From Hordeum vulgare subsp. vulgare (Eukaryota > Streptophyta > Magnoliopsida > Poales > Poaceae): a stretch of DNA of 64,000 nucleotides. Each line of letters opens with the position of its first letter. Within the stretch, counting starts at the first letter, position 1. Below are positions 11,616 through 22,438 of this stretch, in pieces. The stretch is from contig NC_058520.1 of assembly GCF_904849725.1 (NCBI RefSeq), positions 400,781,993 through 400,845,992 of the forward strand, given 5' to 3'. The position numbers and the translations under genes were made by a program. The notes beneath the pieces are model-generated. The model searched no databases and had not been told where the DNA came from. It saw only the letters and a list, made by a program, of their open reading frames with translations.

Positions 11616-12193
11616 TGATACTCTCCAACGTATTGATAATTTAAGAAGTATTCATGCCACATTTACCTATGTTTACAATATTTTTATATGGTTTTGATGC
11701 ACTTTATATGATTTAATTGGAACTAACCCGGACTTACGTTGTTTTTAGTAGAATTAACGTATTGATTTTGTGTAGAAAATAAAAGTTCTCAAAATCACCT
11801 GAAACTTTTTGATGATTTTTCTGCAGCAAAAAAGAATTACTCGAGCGAATAACCGCCGAACGGGGGATACCAGGTGCCTCCAAGCCATCAGGGAACAACT
11901 ACCGCACTAGGGCGTGCCCTAATAGCTTGGGACCACCCCGTGGCTCTGTTTAGCGTGATTCCAATGTTGGTAAATCATATAAATATAGAAACCCTCAGAA
12001 AAAACCTGGAACTTCACCTCCACCGCCGCAAGCCTATGTGCCGGAGAAATATCATCAGGAGCCTTGTTCCAGCACCCTACCGAAGGGGGCAGTAATCACC
12101 GGAGGCCATCTTCATCATCTTGGCGTCTCCATGTCTAAGAGGTGAAAGTTCACCCTCACGGATTTGGGTATCTACCAGTAGCTATGTGTTTGA

Positions 12194-12224
<31 letters not shown>

Positions 12225-13280
12225 TTATTGAGATGTCACATATTTTATGTATCATGGGCTTTGCTAATATAGTTGGATCATATGGTGTTCTTCCCTTGCT
12301 ATCTTGATGTGATGAACTGAATCTTTCCCTTTGAGATATTTTGTTATGTCAGATTGAATATTGGATCTGAGATCACTTGATGTATGTCTTGCATGTGGAT
12401 ACCCATGGTGATAGTGGGTTGTTCTATTGATTCACTTGATATACGTTTTGCTACTAAACTAGCGGATTCCCGTGGTGACAATGGGGTAATCTATGCATAT
12501 GGATTGATATACATTCTTGTCCTACTTTCTCCAACAAAAATCTTGGGGTACTCTTTGAAGTTCTTTCTGTCGGATTGAATATTATGAATCTGAAATTGTT
12601 TGATGCATGTCAAATAATTAACCCATGGATACTTGAGGTGACATTGGAATATCGAGGTGACATTAGGTTTGATTGATGTGTACCATAGGTGTTATTCTAG
12701 TATGAACTCTAGGGTTGTCGGTGACACCTATAGGAATAGCTCAATAGATTGATCGGAAAGATAGCTTTCAATGGTTCTACTACCTACAAAAATTTCATCT
12801 TATGTTCTCCGCTATAGATGAACTTTGGAGTGATTCTTTGTTGCACATTGAGGGATGATCATATGATTCTATTATGTTAACATTCTTGAGAGATTACACT
12901 GGTGAAAGTATGACAATAGGCCTTATTTCCAAGCATTGCAACATCATTTATGCTCACTTTTGCTACTTGTACCTTACTGATTTCATATTTTCATGTTAGG
13001 AAAAACTATACCTACTATCCATACTACACTTTTATCACCATCTCTTCGGTGAAGTAGTACACCAATAAAATTTGCCATTGTATTGGGTGTGTTGGGGACA
13101 CAAGAGATTTCTTGTATTTTATTGCAGGGTTGTTTGAGAGAGACTATCTTCATACTACACCTCCCACGGATTAATAATCCTTAGGTCACCCACTTGAGGG
13201 AAATTTGTTGTCGTCCTATAAAACTCTACGCTTGGAGGCCCAACAGTGTCTACAAGAATAAAGTTGTGTAGTAGACATCA
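11616..13280 (+). repeat. 3' LTR of E1 (1665 bp)
   Basis: It starts TGATACTCTCC after a polypurine tract and ends GTAGACATCA at 13280. It contains a TC microsatellite. No primer site follows it, so this is a 3' LTR, and the D LTR begins 3 bp later. The very close spacing suggests D inserted at or next to this LTR end. Confidence 0.75.
12194..12221 (+). repeat. (TC)n microsatellite, about 14 units
   Basis: An uninterrupted TC dinucleotide run inside the E1 LTR. Confidence 0.95.
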
Positions 13281-13282
13281 CA

Positions 13283-14239
13283 TGTCATCCACTGAAGACA
13301 ACGAGAGGAAATCTCTTGCAGAGTTGGTCGAGTAAGCTTTACTTGTATCCCAAGTAATGATGTCACGTGTGTTTGAAATCCGAACATTGCGACACTTGTC
13401 GTTTGGCTATTGACCCAGGGTCATTTCGGTCATATCATGTTTGGTTGTGTCTTGGCTATAAATAGTCCACCCCTCCATCATAAGTGGGTGGATGCTCAGA
13501 GTTATTATACGGCTCTTTTCATTTTGGAGCAACCTACCTCGAAGACATTGAGAGAGAGCTATCCTATGAGGATAAACCCAAGCACCTAGATTCGAAGTGT
13601 TTGAGTATCACCGAAGTCATACTGTTCTTAGAGAATCGAAGATTTATTACACTTGAAGACTGTGGTCTTCCAAACGGTTAGGCGTCATGGTCTAGAGCAT
13701 CCAAGAGTCATTGTGGATTGCTGTGTGACCAAGTTTGTGAAGCTTTCAGAAGTCTACCTTGTAGACCTACCAGAGTGATTGGGAGAGTTCCAAGTGACCT
13801 TTGCTCAAGGGTAATAAGGTGAAGACGAGGTCTGGAAAATTAAATCTTAGCCTCCCCAACTAGATGTATAGTTGTCACAACAACTGGAACTGGTCCAACA
13901 AATCATGTATCTTTGTCAAGCTACTAGTTCTATCTTTCCACTCCCTCACTTATTGTTTTGCATTGTGAAGCCATTTCTTGCCTATTCTAGTGTGAAGACA
14001 TTCACCGAAGACATTCATCTCATTGCCATTTGTCTTTGTATTGCTTAAGTTTACCTTTGATAAATATCTGTTTGCATGATGACTATGTCCCACCTGCCTG
14101 AATATCTTCATTCTTTTGAATGCATACATTAGTCACTTGTCCTTAGTATCTTCCGCTTACTTCAAAGACATTTACTATTTTGAGTTCTTTCATAAATATT
14201 ACCTATTCACCCCCTTCTAGTTGATAAGTAGCACTTTCA
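13283..14239 (+). repeat. LTR of D (957 bp)
   Basis: It starts TGTCATCC and ends GCACTTTCA, followed by a degenerate methionine primer site. A TATA box lies at 13457. The last 300 bp are repeated with divergence at 14798-15119. The left boundary is estimated from the LTR opening and could be a few bases off. Confidence 0.7.
13457..13464 (+). promoter_or_regulatory. TATA box of D LTR promoter
   Basis: TATAAATA in a GGCTATAAATAG context about 175 bp into the LTR, followed by CCACCCCTCC, which fits an LTR promoter. No experimental start is implied. Confidence 0.6.
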
Positions 14240-14240
14240 G

Positions 14241-14254
14241 TGGTATAGCAAGGT
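14241..14254 (+). other. Degenerate primer binding site, first copy
   Basis: TGGTATAGCAAGGT directly follows the LTR end and resembles the initiator-Met site TGGTATCAGAGC with damage. It is followed by foreign Gypsy sequence, not by the D leader. Confidence 0.6.
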
Positions 14255-14530
14255 GAATTCAAGCTTACTGCCCATTTTGATGCACCAAGCATTTACTTCC
14301 TTTACAGTAAAGTTGGACCCATTGTCTATGATGATGCTATGAGGGATACTGTAATGTTGTACCAAATCGGAGATGAAATCGATCACTGTCCCTGCTCTTG
14401 CCGAGGTCACCGTTTTTTCCTATATCCATTTTTGTGAACTTGTCTACCATGATAAGTAGGTATTTCTTGTGGTCTATCCCACCTCGAAGCGAGCTGACCA
14501 TGTCAAACCCTACTACTTGTGAGCTGCGTT
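14255..14530 (-). pseudogene. Gypsy integrase core fragment
   Basis: Read on the minus strand with frameshifts, this resembles the central integrase domain of a Gypsy element: VDKFTK followed further on by SIIIDNGSNFT, which looks like the conserved Asp region of the DDE core. Only about 90 codons remain, with stops. It lies between two D LTR copies, so it came with whatever rearrangement made that duplication. The parent element is not identified. Confidence 0.5.
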
Positions 14531-14797
14531 TGGTTTTCCCCCAAAGGGGAAGGGTGAAGCAATATAGTTGGAGTTAGTATTTCCCTAAATTAGAACCAAG
14601 GTTTATTGAACCAATTGGATAATTGAGGCAAAGTCTCATCGTCAGCACCTACACACACAAGACTAAAAACTTGCACCCAACGCGGACAAGAGGGTTGTCA
14701 ATTCCCTTGAACTCGTTACTTGGAAGTATTAATTCTGAAGGGTTGTCCATCCCCTTGAGTGTGTTCAAGAGGGTTGTCAATCATCTTGAACTCTATC
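14531..14797. repeat. Gypsy LTR debris with short local repeats
   Basis: Positions 14531-14690 look like a decayed Gypsy LTR piece of the kind seen at 63265 (TTTGGTTTTCCC opening, then a run ending in a TTGTCAATTCCC motif). Positions 14690-14796 contain three imperfect copies of a GGGTTGTC...CTTGA motif. No coding sequence is seen. Confidence 0.4.
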
Positions 14798-15119
14798 TTT
14801 ACATTCCTTCATTTACTATTTTGTATTGTGAATCCATTGCCTCCATGTTCGTTTGTGAAGACGTTCACTAAATACATCCATCTGATTTCCATTTGTCTCC
14901 ATACTAATAAGATTATTGCTGATACATCTCTGTTTGCCTAACGACTATGTCGTACCTCCCTGAATGTCTTCATTCTTATGCATGCATAGCTTAGTCCGTT
15001 TATTGTTATCCCTAACTGATCCTTAGTTGCTTCCGCTTACTTCGAAGACATTTTCTATTTTGAAGCCTTTCATAAAAATTGCATATTCGCCTCCCTCTAG
15101 TCGATAACTAGCATTTCCA
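14798..15119 (+). repeat. Second copy of the D LTR 3' end
   Basis: This is a diverged repeat of 13930-14239, ending CATTTCCA at 15119. It is followed by its own primer-site-like TTGGTATAATTGCAAAG and then by the D leader and gag start, so functionally it is the LTR attached to D's coding region. Confidence 0.65.
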
Positions 15120-15120
15120 A

Positions 15121-15137
15121 TTGGTATAATTGCAAAG
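15121..15137 (+). other. Degenerate primer binding site, second copy
   Basis: TTGGTATAATTGCAAAG follows the LTR copy and precedes the D leader by the usual spacing; it is a damaged initiator-Met-type site. Confidence 0.55.
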
Positions 15138-15185
15138 TGCTCCCTTGTTCTATGTGATTCAATTTAACAACCTCGAGTTTTAGTT

Positions 15186-15229
15186 ATGTCGACTATAAGG
15201 ATAATAAAGGTCTCTGTTGCGTGCCCTGT
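15186..15229 (+). pseudogene. gag: Start of D gag, cut by solo LTR H
   Basis: An ATG at 15186 opens MSTIRIIKVSVACP, a Copia gag N-terminus. The frame is cut at 15229 by the TGTGACACC start of LTR H and resumes near 20059. The following frame in LTR sequence is not biological. Confidence 0.7.
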
Positions 15230-16735
15230 TGTGACACCCCGGTTTTGGCCCTTTCTTTTTCTTTTGGACTTTCCTTCGGATTTCTTTTTCTGTGACTCTG
15301 TGGTATTGAAACCTGGAAAGATCATCTCTTCTTCCTCTCCCAAGTGGCTTATCACTCTAAAATTATTCCCAAGGCCATGTCATTTCCATATTAGTCCAAC
15401 CCCAAATTCTTTTTCTTGGGAATATTCCTTTTTTATTAAAGGAATGACTTGTCTCACCTAGGTTGGGAAGCACCTATATTTTTGTCTTTCCATAAATTCC
15501 CACATAATTCTCCAAACTTTTTTGGATCATATCTTTCTCAAATATGTCAAAACCTTTCCTTGCCTAGTTCAAGAATAATTCAGGAATATTCATTTTGCTA
15601 TTCTATCCTCAATAGCACTTTTTGAAGGAAGGGTTATTTATCTTTTCTTGATTTCCCTCGAACTTTTTAAGCACACTTTCATATCAAAATCATTACCCCA
15701 TGAAAAAATTTAGATCCATTTACCTAGTTAATCTTCCTTATAAAATTTCCCCAAGTTTTTGTCTAGTGGGAAGCTTTATGAAGAAAGTACCATCTAGGAT
15801 TGTCCAAATGAGTTGAAATTTTGCAAGCTCCTCCTTATGCCTAAATCGTCACTCTATACATAATTTCAGATACATTAGTCAATCTATGCAAGCCCAGCTT
15901 TAAATATTTGCTTCTAGTAATACTTTCAATTGTGAAGCAACTATATTTTAGATTTCTCCACAATTGCTGAAAATTTGCGAGTATATTCTCCTACCAATGT
16001 GACCACCCTCCACAAAATTTGGGATCATTTCATTTAGGCAATTATTTTTAGGAATCTTCCTAAGATCCTATCTAGAGAGGACCACTATGAAGGAAGTACC
16101 ATTTTTATTTGTCCTAATGGTATGAATTTTTACAGTGACTTCATATGCCCAAATGATCATGTTCTACCAAGTATCGGCTCAATCCAATCATCTATGTGAG
16201 TGCATATTTAACATTTTCATTTCTGTCCAGTGGGGCTGTTTGTGAAGCAAGTACCACCTAGACCCCTCCTCTTGAGCTGATATTCTTCTTAGATGATCTC
16301 CTTAGTAGGGGATTTACCCCAGCCAAATCTCAGCCACCCACAAGTGAATCTCCCCGAGTTCACCACAAACACCTTGTTGTTGAATGGTGTATGAGACTTG
16401 TCCAATCACCTCTTGAGCCAATGTTGTTGTATCTTTCCGACTAGCAGCTAGTGGGGAAGTGACCAACTGGCCAGACACACTTAGGACACCCACAACGCGT
16501 GTCTACGCCATGTCCACGCGACTGGCATGCCAATTCACGCGCTCTATGCATTGGGGCCCTCTGCCTCATCCGTTTCCTCGAGCCCTCGACACCTCACCAT
16601 TTCCAATAGCTTGCCCATGGCCAAGCATTCGCTTCGAACCCCTCTCTCCTCCTCTTTCTTTCCCTACGTACCACGGCAACCACGTCTGCTCCACTAATGG
16701 TGTTGCCCCCATCTTCCCGAGCCTTTCCCCGCGGC

Positions 16736-16743
16736 TATAAATA
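16736..16743 (+). promoter_or_regulatory. TATA box of LTR H
   Basis: TATAAATA within CGGCTATAAATAGCG, followed by a pyrimidine-rich CTCTCCCG/CTCTCCC leader typical of grass LTR promoters. Confidence 0.6.
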
Positions 16744-16837
16744 GCGTACGCGAGCTCTCCCGCATCTCTCAGCTCTCCCGCAGCCCTCTGCTCTCCCAAA
16801 CCTCTCCACCCAATCTCGACGAGCGGCATTCCCCTCC

Positions 16838-17640
16838 TAGTTTTTCGATAAAGGGAATATATTAATATCATGAAGATACCAATTACACCTAGCCTCTGCA
16901 ACAATGCAATACCCTAATGGCATTACGGATGCCCACAACCAAAAAAAGAAAGAACAAGCTAAAAAAGAAAATCCCCACTACAGAGGTCTAGTCCTTGCCA
17001 CAACAGTACAACCACCACCAAAACAACACATGAAGTCCAAGTTCTCCAAAAGCAGCGCCTTAAAGAAGGAAACAGTGCACAAGCACCATCATCACCCGAT
17101 CATGGATCTTGGTTTTCATCGTGAATATAGTCCCCGCTCTCAAAACAATGCCTTCAATAAGACCATTGCCAGGCACAACTAATTAAGACCAGGCCCTGGA
17201 TTTTTATCCTGAAAGGTAAGACCTTGAACATTCAAATGTGTTGTCGCCCCCGACTTACATACCACTGCTATCAATCCCAAAACTCCAAGCAAGTTCCACT
17301 ACACCATAGGATCCAATAACCATTACCAGTCCTCCAAAGTCGGCTTCCATGACATTTCCGCCTTTGACTTCACCATGGAGCAAAACATAGCTCACATCCC
17401 CTCCCATGACCGTCATGGCCATCTCGGCCTCATCTCAAAATTCATGCAATGCCGAGCTTTCCACCCTCTCCATCCTCCATCTTTGCGACCCTCGAAGCCC
17501 GGCAAAGCTTTTCCGCCCAATTCCTGGTTGCCGGAGCACCGGAGCACCATCTCCATCCTCGCCCATCGGCCATGTTCGCGGATCTCACAGCTGTCATGGT
17601 CCGGACTTCCTCGGCATCCATGCCTAGGTCAAGCTAAGGC
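16838..17640 (-). mobile_element. LINE 3' end fragment inside LTR H
   Basis: On the minus strand this ends GATATTAATATATTCCC, TTTATCG and a short A-run at about 16838, the usual tail of grass LINE (RIX) elements. The preceding sequence resembles LINE 3' UTR, with no remaining reverse transcriptase. The left boundary is fairly clear; the right boundary is a guess because no target duplication could be found. It interrupts the LTR just downstream of its TATA box. Confidence 0.5.
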
Positions 17641-19284
17641 GGCTCCTCCTCCCGAGCCCTCCGGTGGCTGGACCCCGACCGGAGGTGGCCGAATTAACCG
17701 GGGCCAACATCGGTCACGCTCTTCCTTGCCTCTCCCTGCCCCATGATGGGAGGAGCGAGTCAATGTGGATCCCGTTGTCAGTGATCGTAGACCCAGGCCC
17801 GTGTTGCTTAAGTGGAGGTGCACTTCGACATTTACGCTTTTTGTAGATGAAAGTGTATTCCTATGTGGCTTCGAGCGGAAGTATGCTTTCTCTCCAGGGA
17901 AGCGTATTCTGAGAAATGTTCCTTCTTTGTTTAACCCAGATGGACGAAACCTCTAAATAGTGGGCGTTCACCCGTTAGCAACACTAAAGCACATATTTTA
18001 TTATTTTTTCTTCCTAACAAACAAATGGTTGTATATTTTAGACCATGACTCCGATTCAGGTGATTCAAAAGCCCACGTTCTCTATTCATCGAGGATGTCC
18101 CATTGGTATCATTTTCCCTCTGTTGTCACATCTTGAAAATGACTATTTTCCTTGTAATCAACTCTATCGGGAGAGAAAATTTTTCGGCGAATCTTTCCAC
18201 GAGTTCATCGCACTTCTTCCCGATGATTCCTTCATCCCCAGGCAAGCCACAAAAACCACTTGCGTGATGGCATTGTAGTAGCCATGGTTTTGACTAGAAT
18301 ATTCAAACAATTGTTTGTCCATTTAATAATTTTGTTAGTACTTTGAATATGCTTGTGAATCCATGCTTACGCCATGTTCTCATACATCCATGATTATTTG
18401 TCTGTATCATTATGGTTATTATTGATACTATGTTATATTCCTTTAGTTATTCCTGATGCTAGTGGTAACAATATGCTCATACAAATAGTTCTTCTTTGCA
18501 TGAAACTACCTGTCATATGCATGATAATCATTGTGACATGCTCATTTGCATATCATAGAATAGATGATGTATTGTTGTTGATGTTATGATTCATATGCTA
18601 AATTTTTATGTTGCACATCCTGGTTCATATTGACATCATGCTCATGTGTATTATTATTTTTGCTATGTTATTTTATTACGAGTCGGGTCATCGCTGTTCA
18701 TGTTAAACGTGACATTAATCAAACTTGAACAAATATGTTGGTTGTGTCTTGGTGCCACCAAATAGAGCTCACTAGTGCAACCACATGTGCCTTTATGGGA
18801 GGCCCTAATGCGTTCTATTATCATGCCTCTTGCCGGCACCTCCAACTAGGGAAGGCCATGCACCCGCGCTACCTTTGACCAGTGGGCAGGCATAACCTTG
18901 TGTGCCCGAGTTGTGTTGTACCAAGGTGTCCCCATTTGGGACAAGTTTTTTTGGCCACGACGGTGGTAGACACAAAGGTGGCGAATGTCACGAATTGACA
19001 TCGGGGCCACCCATGGCATATCCCAAAGGGGAGTTTGTTGGAGTGGTCAGGAGAGTGTCATGCAATAGATTGGTTTTGTCGGAATGTTAGTGGACCATTC
19101 GAATGGGAGCATGAGGCCATCAGTTCATGGTATCAGTAGAGTGTACTAATATGTGCAGAGTGTATAATCTATTGATAGCTGAGTCCTTGGTCATGGACAT
19201 AGTTCGTAGTAGGTCACACTATGGGTCAATGGTAATAATAATCTGAATAATAAACAACCATGATTCGATGAGTAAAGAAGTTGG

Positions 19285-19327
19285 TTGATCTTTATGTGGT
19301 CATGTGATGATCACATGTAAAGATCAA
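19285..19327. repeat. 43-bp imperfect palindrome
   Basis: The arms TTGATCTTTA and TAAAGATCAA close around a GATGATC centre, giving a strong potential hairpin in the distal part of LTR H. Confidence 0.7.
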
Positions 19328-19736
19328 GCCCCTTGTGGTCACGAGATGATCAAGATGGTATTGTGGATAATGAGCTTGGTTGATACTGGGTGATCGTGTG
19401 ATGTTCACAACGGTAAGCTTGATACATATGATGGTTATGAAGTAACCTCCGGGCAAAGTAAGTTGGTCCATGAGACCCTAAACATCGACCCCCACCCCAT
19501 TCTTATGTTAGTATCATCATGTTAATATAATGAGTAACACGTTCATACCATGCTCATATTAGGTTGCTCTAGTAGTATCATGTTCATCATCTATTAACCT
19601 ACAAATGTCATGTTTTTGTTTATCTTGATTGCTTTGGTTGGTGTTATCTCGCGAGTACATTCAAATTACTCACCTGGCATATCATGCCAAATTGTAGGTG
19701 ATGTCATGGTTAATTGTCTGTCGAGGATCTCGAGTT

Positions 19737-19804
19737 TTCTCTCTAGGACGTGTCCCATCTAGAGTCCCTGCAAAGTTATTCTCTCTAGGACGTGTCCCAT
19801 CCAG
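19737..19804 (+). repeat. Short direct repeat, period 42 bp
   Basis: TTCTCTCTAGGACGTGTCCC occurs at about 19737 and again at 19779 in LTR H. Confidence 0.85.
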
Positions 19805-20058
19805 GATCACCGTCGTCGTTGTTCCACTATTAGAAGTTATTCTGTTGTTACAAGTTGTTCTGCTACTAGCATAGAGCTACCTTAGAAGGTGTAGGTTTGT
19901 TGAGCCGATGTAATTCTTTGTAATAACTGAACCCTCGTACCTCGACCATTTGTAATAAAGAGCTGATTTTTTCTATGCTAAGTAGTGCCGTATTCTAGAA
20001 GACTTGATATTTTGGCTGGAATACGGGTGTTCCGGTTCCTATGAGCCGGGGTACCACA

Positions 20059-20413
20059 CCTATCTTCTATGGCATGAACTACCCCTACTAGAAGAACCAG
20101 ATGCACATGCTTCTCGAATCCATTGACAACAATCTCTAGTATGTTGTCATGTATGGTCTTCCCAAAGTGGGCAAAGGTGTTACTGCTGCAGATGTGAAGA
20201 GATTCGCTCAACTGGACTCAACTGCCAAGAAAGTCATTTGTGGTCAACATACCAAAGGACAGTATGGCCGTGTAAGTGCTTTGACCACTGCAAAACAAAT
20301 CTGGGAATGGCTATCCAAAGTCAATGAGGGCGTCTCATCTCGACATGACTCGTGTGTTGATGTTCTTCGCAAACTGTTCAACCACTTCAAGAGGCTTCAA
20401 AATGACAATGTAC
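20059..20413 (+). pseudogene. gag: D gag, second piece, cut by element E
   Basis: The D gag frame resumes after LTR H. It reads IFYGMNYPY, a stop, KNQMHMLLESIDNNL, a stop, then an open run from about 20149 (YGLPKVGKGVTAADV through TAKQIWEWLSKVNEGV) to VLRKLFNHFKRLQND. This is the N-terminal and middle part of a Copia gag of the DUF4219/UBN2 type. It is broken at 20414 by element E, whose target duplication TGTAC (20409-20413) is the last D sequence. Two in-frame TAG stops show the gene was dead or dying. Confidence 0.82.
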
Positions 20414-22177
20414 TGTTTGAAATATGCCCTAGAAGAAATAATAAATTGGTTATTTTTATATCTTCTTGTTCATGATAATCGTTTATTATCCGTGCTAAAA
20501 TTGTATTGATTGGAAACTCAAATACATGTGTGGATACATAGACAACACATTGTCCCTAGTGAGCCTCTAATGGACTAGCTCGTTGATCGAAGATAGTCAA
20601 AGTTTCCTGACCATAGAAAAGAGTTGTTATTTTATAACGTGATCACATCATTAGGAGAATGATGTGATGGACAAGACCCAAACTATGAACGTAGCATGTG
20701 ATCGTCTCAGTTTATTGCTACTGTTTTCTGCATATCAAGTATCTGTTCCTATGACCATGAGATCATGCAACTCCCAAACACCGAAGGAATGCCTTGTGTG
20801 TATCAAACGTCACAACCTAACTGGGTGACTACAAAGGTGATCTACAAGTATCTCCGAGGGTGTCTATTGGGTCGGCATGAATCGAGACTGGGATTTGTCA
20901 CTCCTTATGACGGAGAGGTATCTCTAGGGGCCACTCGGTAATACAACAACACAAAAATCTTGCAAGCAATGTGACTAAGGAGTTAGTCACGAGATCTTGT
21001 ATTACCGAACGAGTAAAGATAATTGTCGGTAACGACATTGAACAAGGTATAGAGATACCAACGACCGAATATCGGGCAAGTAACATACCAATAGACAAAT
21101 GGAATAGTATATGGGATTTCTTGCATCCTTGACATCGTGATTCCACCAATAAAGATCTTCGTAGAATATGTAGGACCAATATGTACATCCAGATCCCGTT
21201 GTTGGTTATTGGCCGAAGAGTGTCTCGGTCATGTCTGCATAGTTCTCAAACCCGCGGGGTCTGCACACGGTTTGGTGAGGATTTGGTATTAATGAGTTAT
21301 GTGTGGTAGTAACTGAAAGTTGTTCGGATTCCTAGATGAGATCCCGAACGTCATGGGGAGCTCCTGAATGGTCTGGAGGTAAAGATTTATATATGGGAAG
21401 TCATATTTTGGCTACTGGAAAAGTTTTGGGTTTTTCCGGTATTGTATGAGGAAGCTTCCAGAAGGTTTCGGAAACTTTTGGAGGAGTCCGAAAGTCCACC
21501 AAGGGTTCCACCACATCCCAAGGGTTTGCATGGGTTGAGGGGAGACGTCGTGGCCTTATTGGGCCAAGCGCACAAGTTCCTCAAGGCCCATGCAACTCGA
21601 AAAAGTGGAAAGTCCATCTTTGTATGGAAGGGAAGGAAGGGGACTAGGATTCCACCTTCCCCTCCCCCTTGTCTGCACCCTAGATCTTGGAGGGGCTGTT
21701 CCCCATGCCCCTCCACCTATATATAGAGAGTAGGGGGTGTCCCAAGAGCACACACGAAGCCCTTGGCGTCCCTCCCTCTCCCTAGATCGATTTCTCCTCT
21801 AGTTTTTTGGTAGTGCTTAGGCGAAGCCCTGCTGGGACAGCACCACCACCACCACCATCACACCGTCGCGCTGCTGGGGAATTCATCTACCACTCCACCC
21901 TTGCTTGCTAGATCGAGGAGGCGGAGACGTCATCGATTTGTACGTGTGCTGAACGCGGAGGTGTCGTCCGTTCGGCACTTGATCGGGAGTTCGCGGGAAG
22001 GATTGTGATAGGATCGCGAAGACGTTCGACTAAATCAAACACGTATCTTAACACTTCCACTAAGCGATCTACAAGGGTATGTACATACAATCTCTCCTCT
22101 CCTGTAGATGTGCATCTCCTAGATTGATGTTGGTGAGCGTAGGAATTTTTTTGTTTCCCATGCGACGTTCCCCAACA
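20414..22177 (+). repeat. 5' LTR of E (1764 bp)
   Basis: It opens TGTTTGAAATATGCC and ends CCCCAACA. It is followed by GTGGCATCATTAGG, a badly decayed initiator-Met primer site. Short open frames within it are chance. Confidence 0.92.
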
Positions 22178-22438
22178 GTGGCATCATTAGGTAGGTTTAT
22201 GTGTAGATGGCATGACGAGTAGAAGACAAAGAGTTTGTGGGCATTGATATTCAGATTGCTTCCATCCTTAGTATTTTCTTGGTTCAGCGGTACTGTCGGA
22301 TGAAGCGGCCCACACCAACCTTACTCGTCCATGTACGAGAGACCGGTTCCATCGGCTCACATGCAACTTGTTGCATAAAGATGGCTGGCGGGTGTCTGTC
22401 TCTCCTACTTTAGTTGAATAGGATTCGACAGAGGCGGT

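Larger units (their letters stand above)
15230..20058 (+). repeat. Gypsy-type solo LTR H (about 4.8 kb, with a LINE insertion)
   Basis: It runs from TGTGACACCCCGG at 15230 to CCGGGGTACCACA at 20058; the ends form an imperfect inverted repeat. The flanks are CCTGT (15225-15229) and CCTAT (20059-20063), a target duplication with one mismatch, and the D gag frame resumes after it. A TATA box at 16736 and an AATAAA-containing region near 19950 put the LTR on the plus strand. It has no internal coding region and no second LTR, so it is a solo LTR. Open frames within it, including those at 16459-17960, have no protein signature. Confidence 0.72.

Noticed and set aside
16459..17956. Cluster of overlapping open frames on both strands near 16.5-18 kb
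   Set aside because: They lie in the LTR H leader and a LINE tail; no protein family signature, and GC-rich composition explains the openness.
19285..19327. microRNA precursor or riboswitch
   Set aside because: A single short palindrome inside an LTR with no supporting structure; a hairpin is all that can be claimed.
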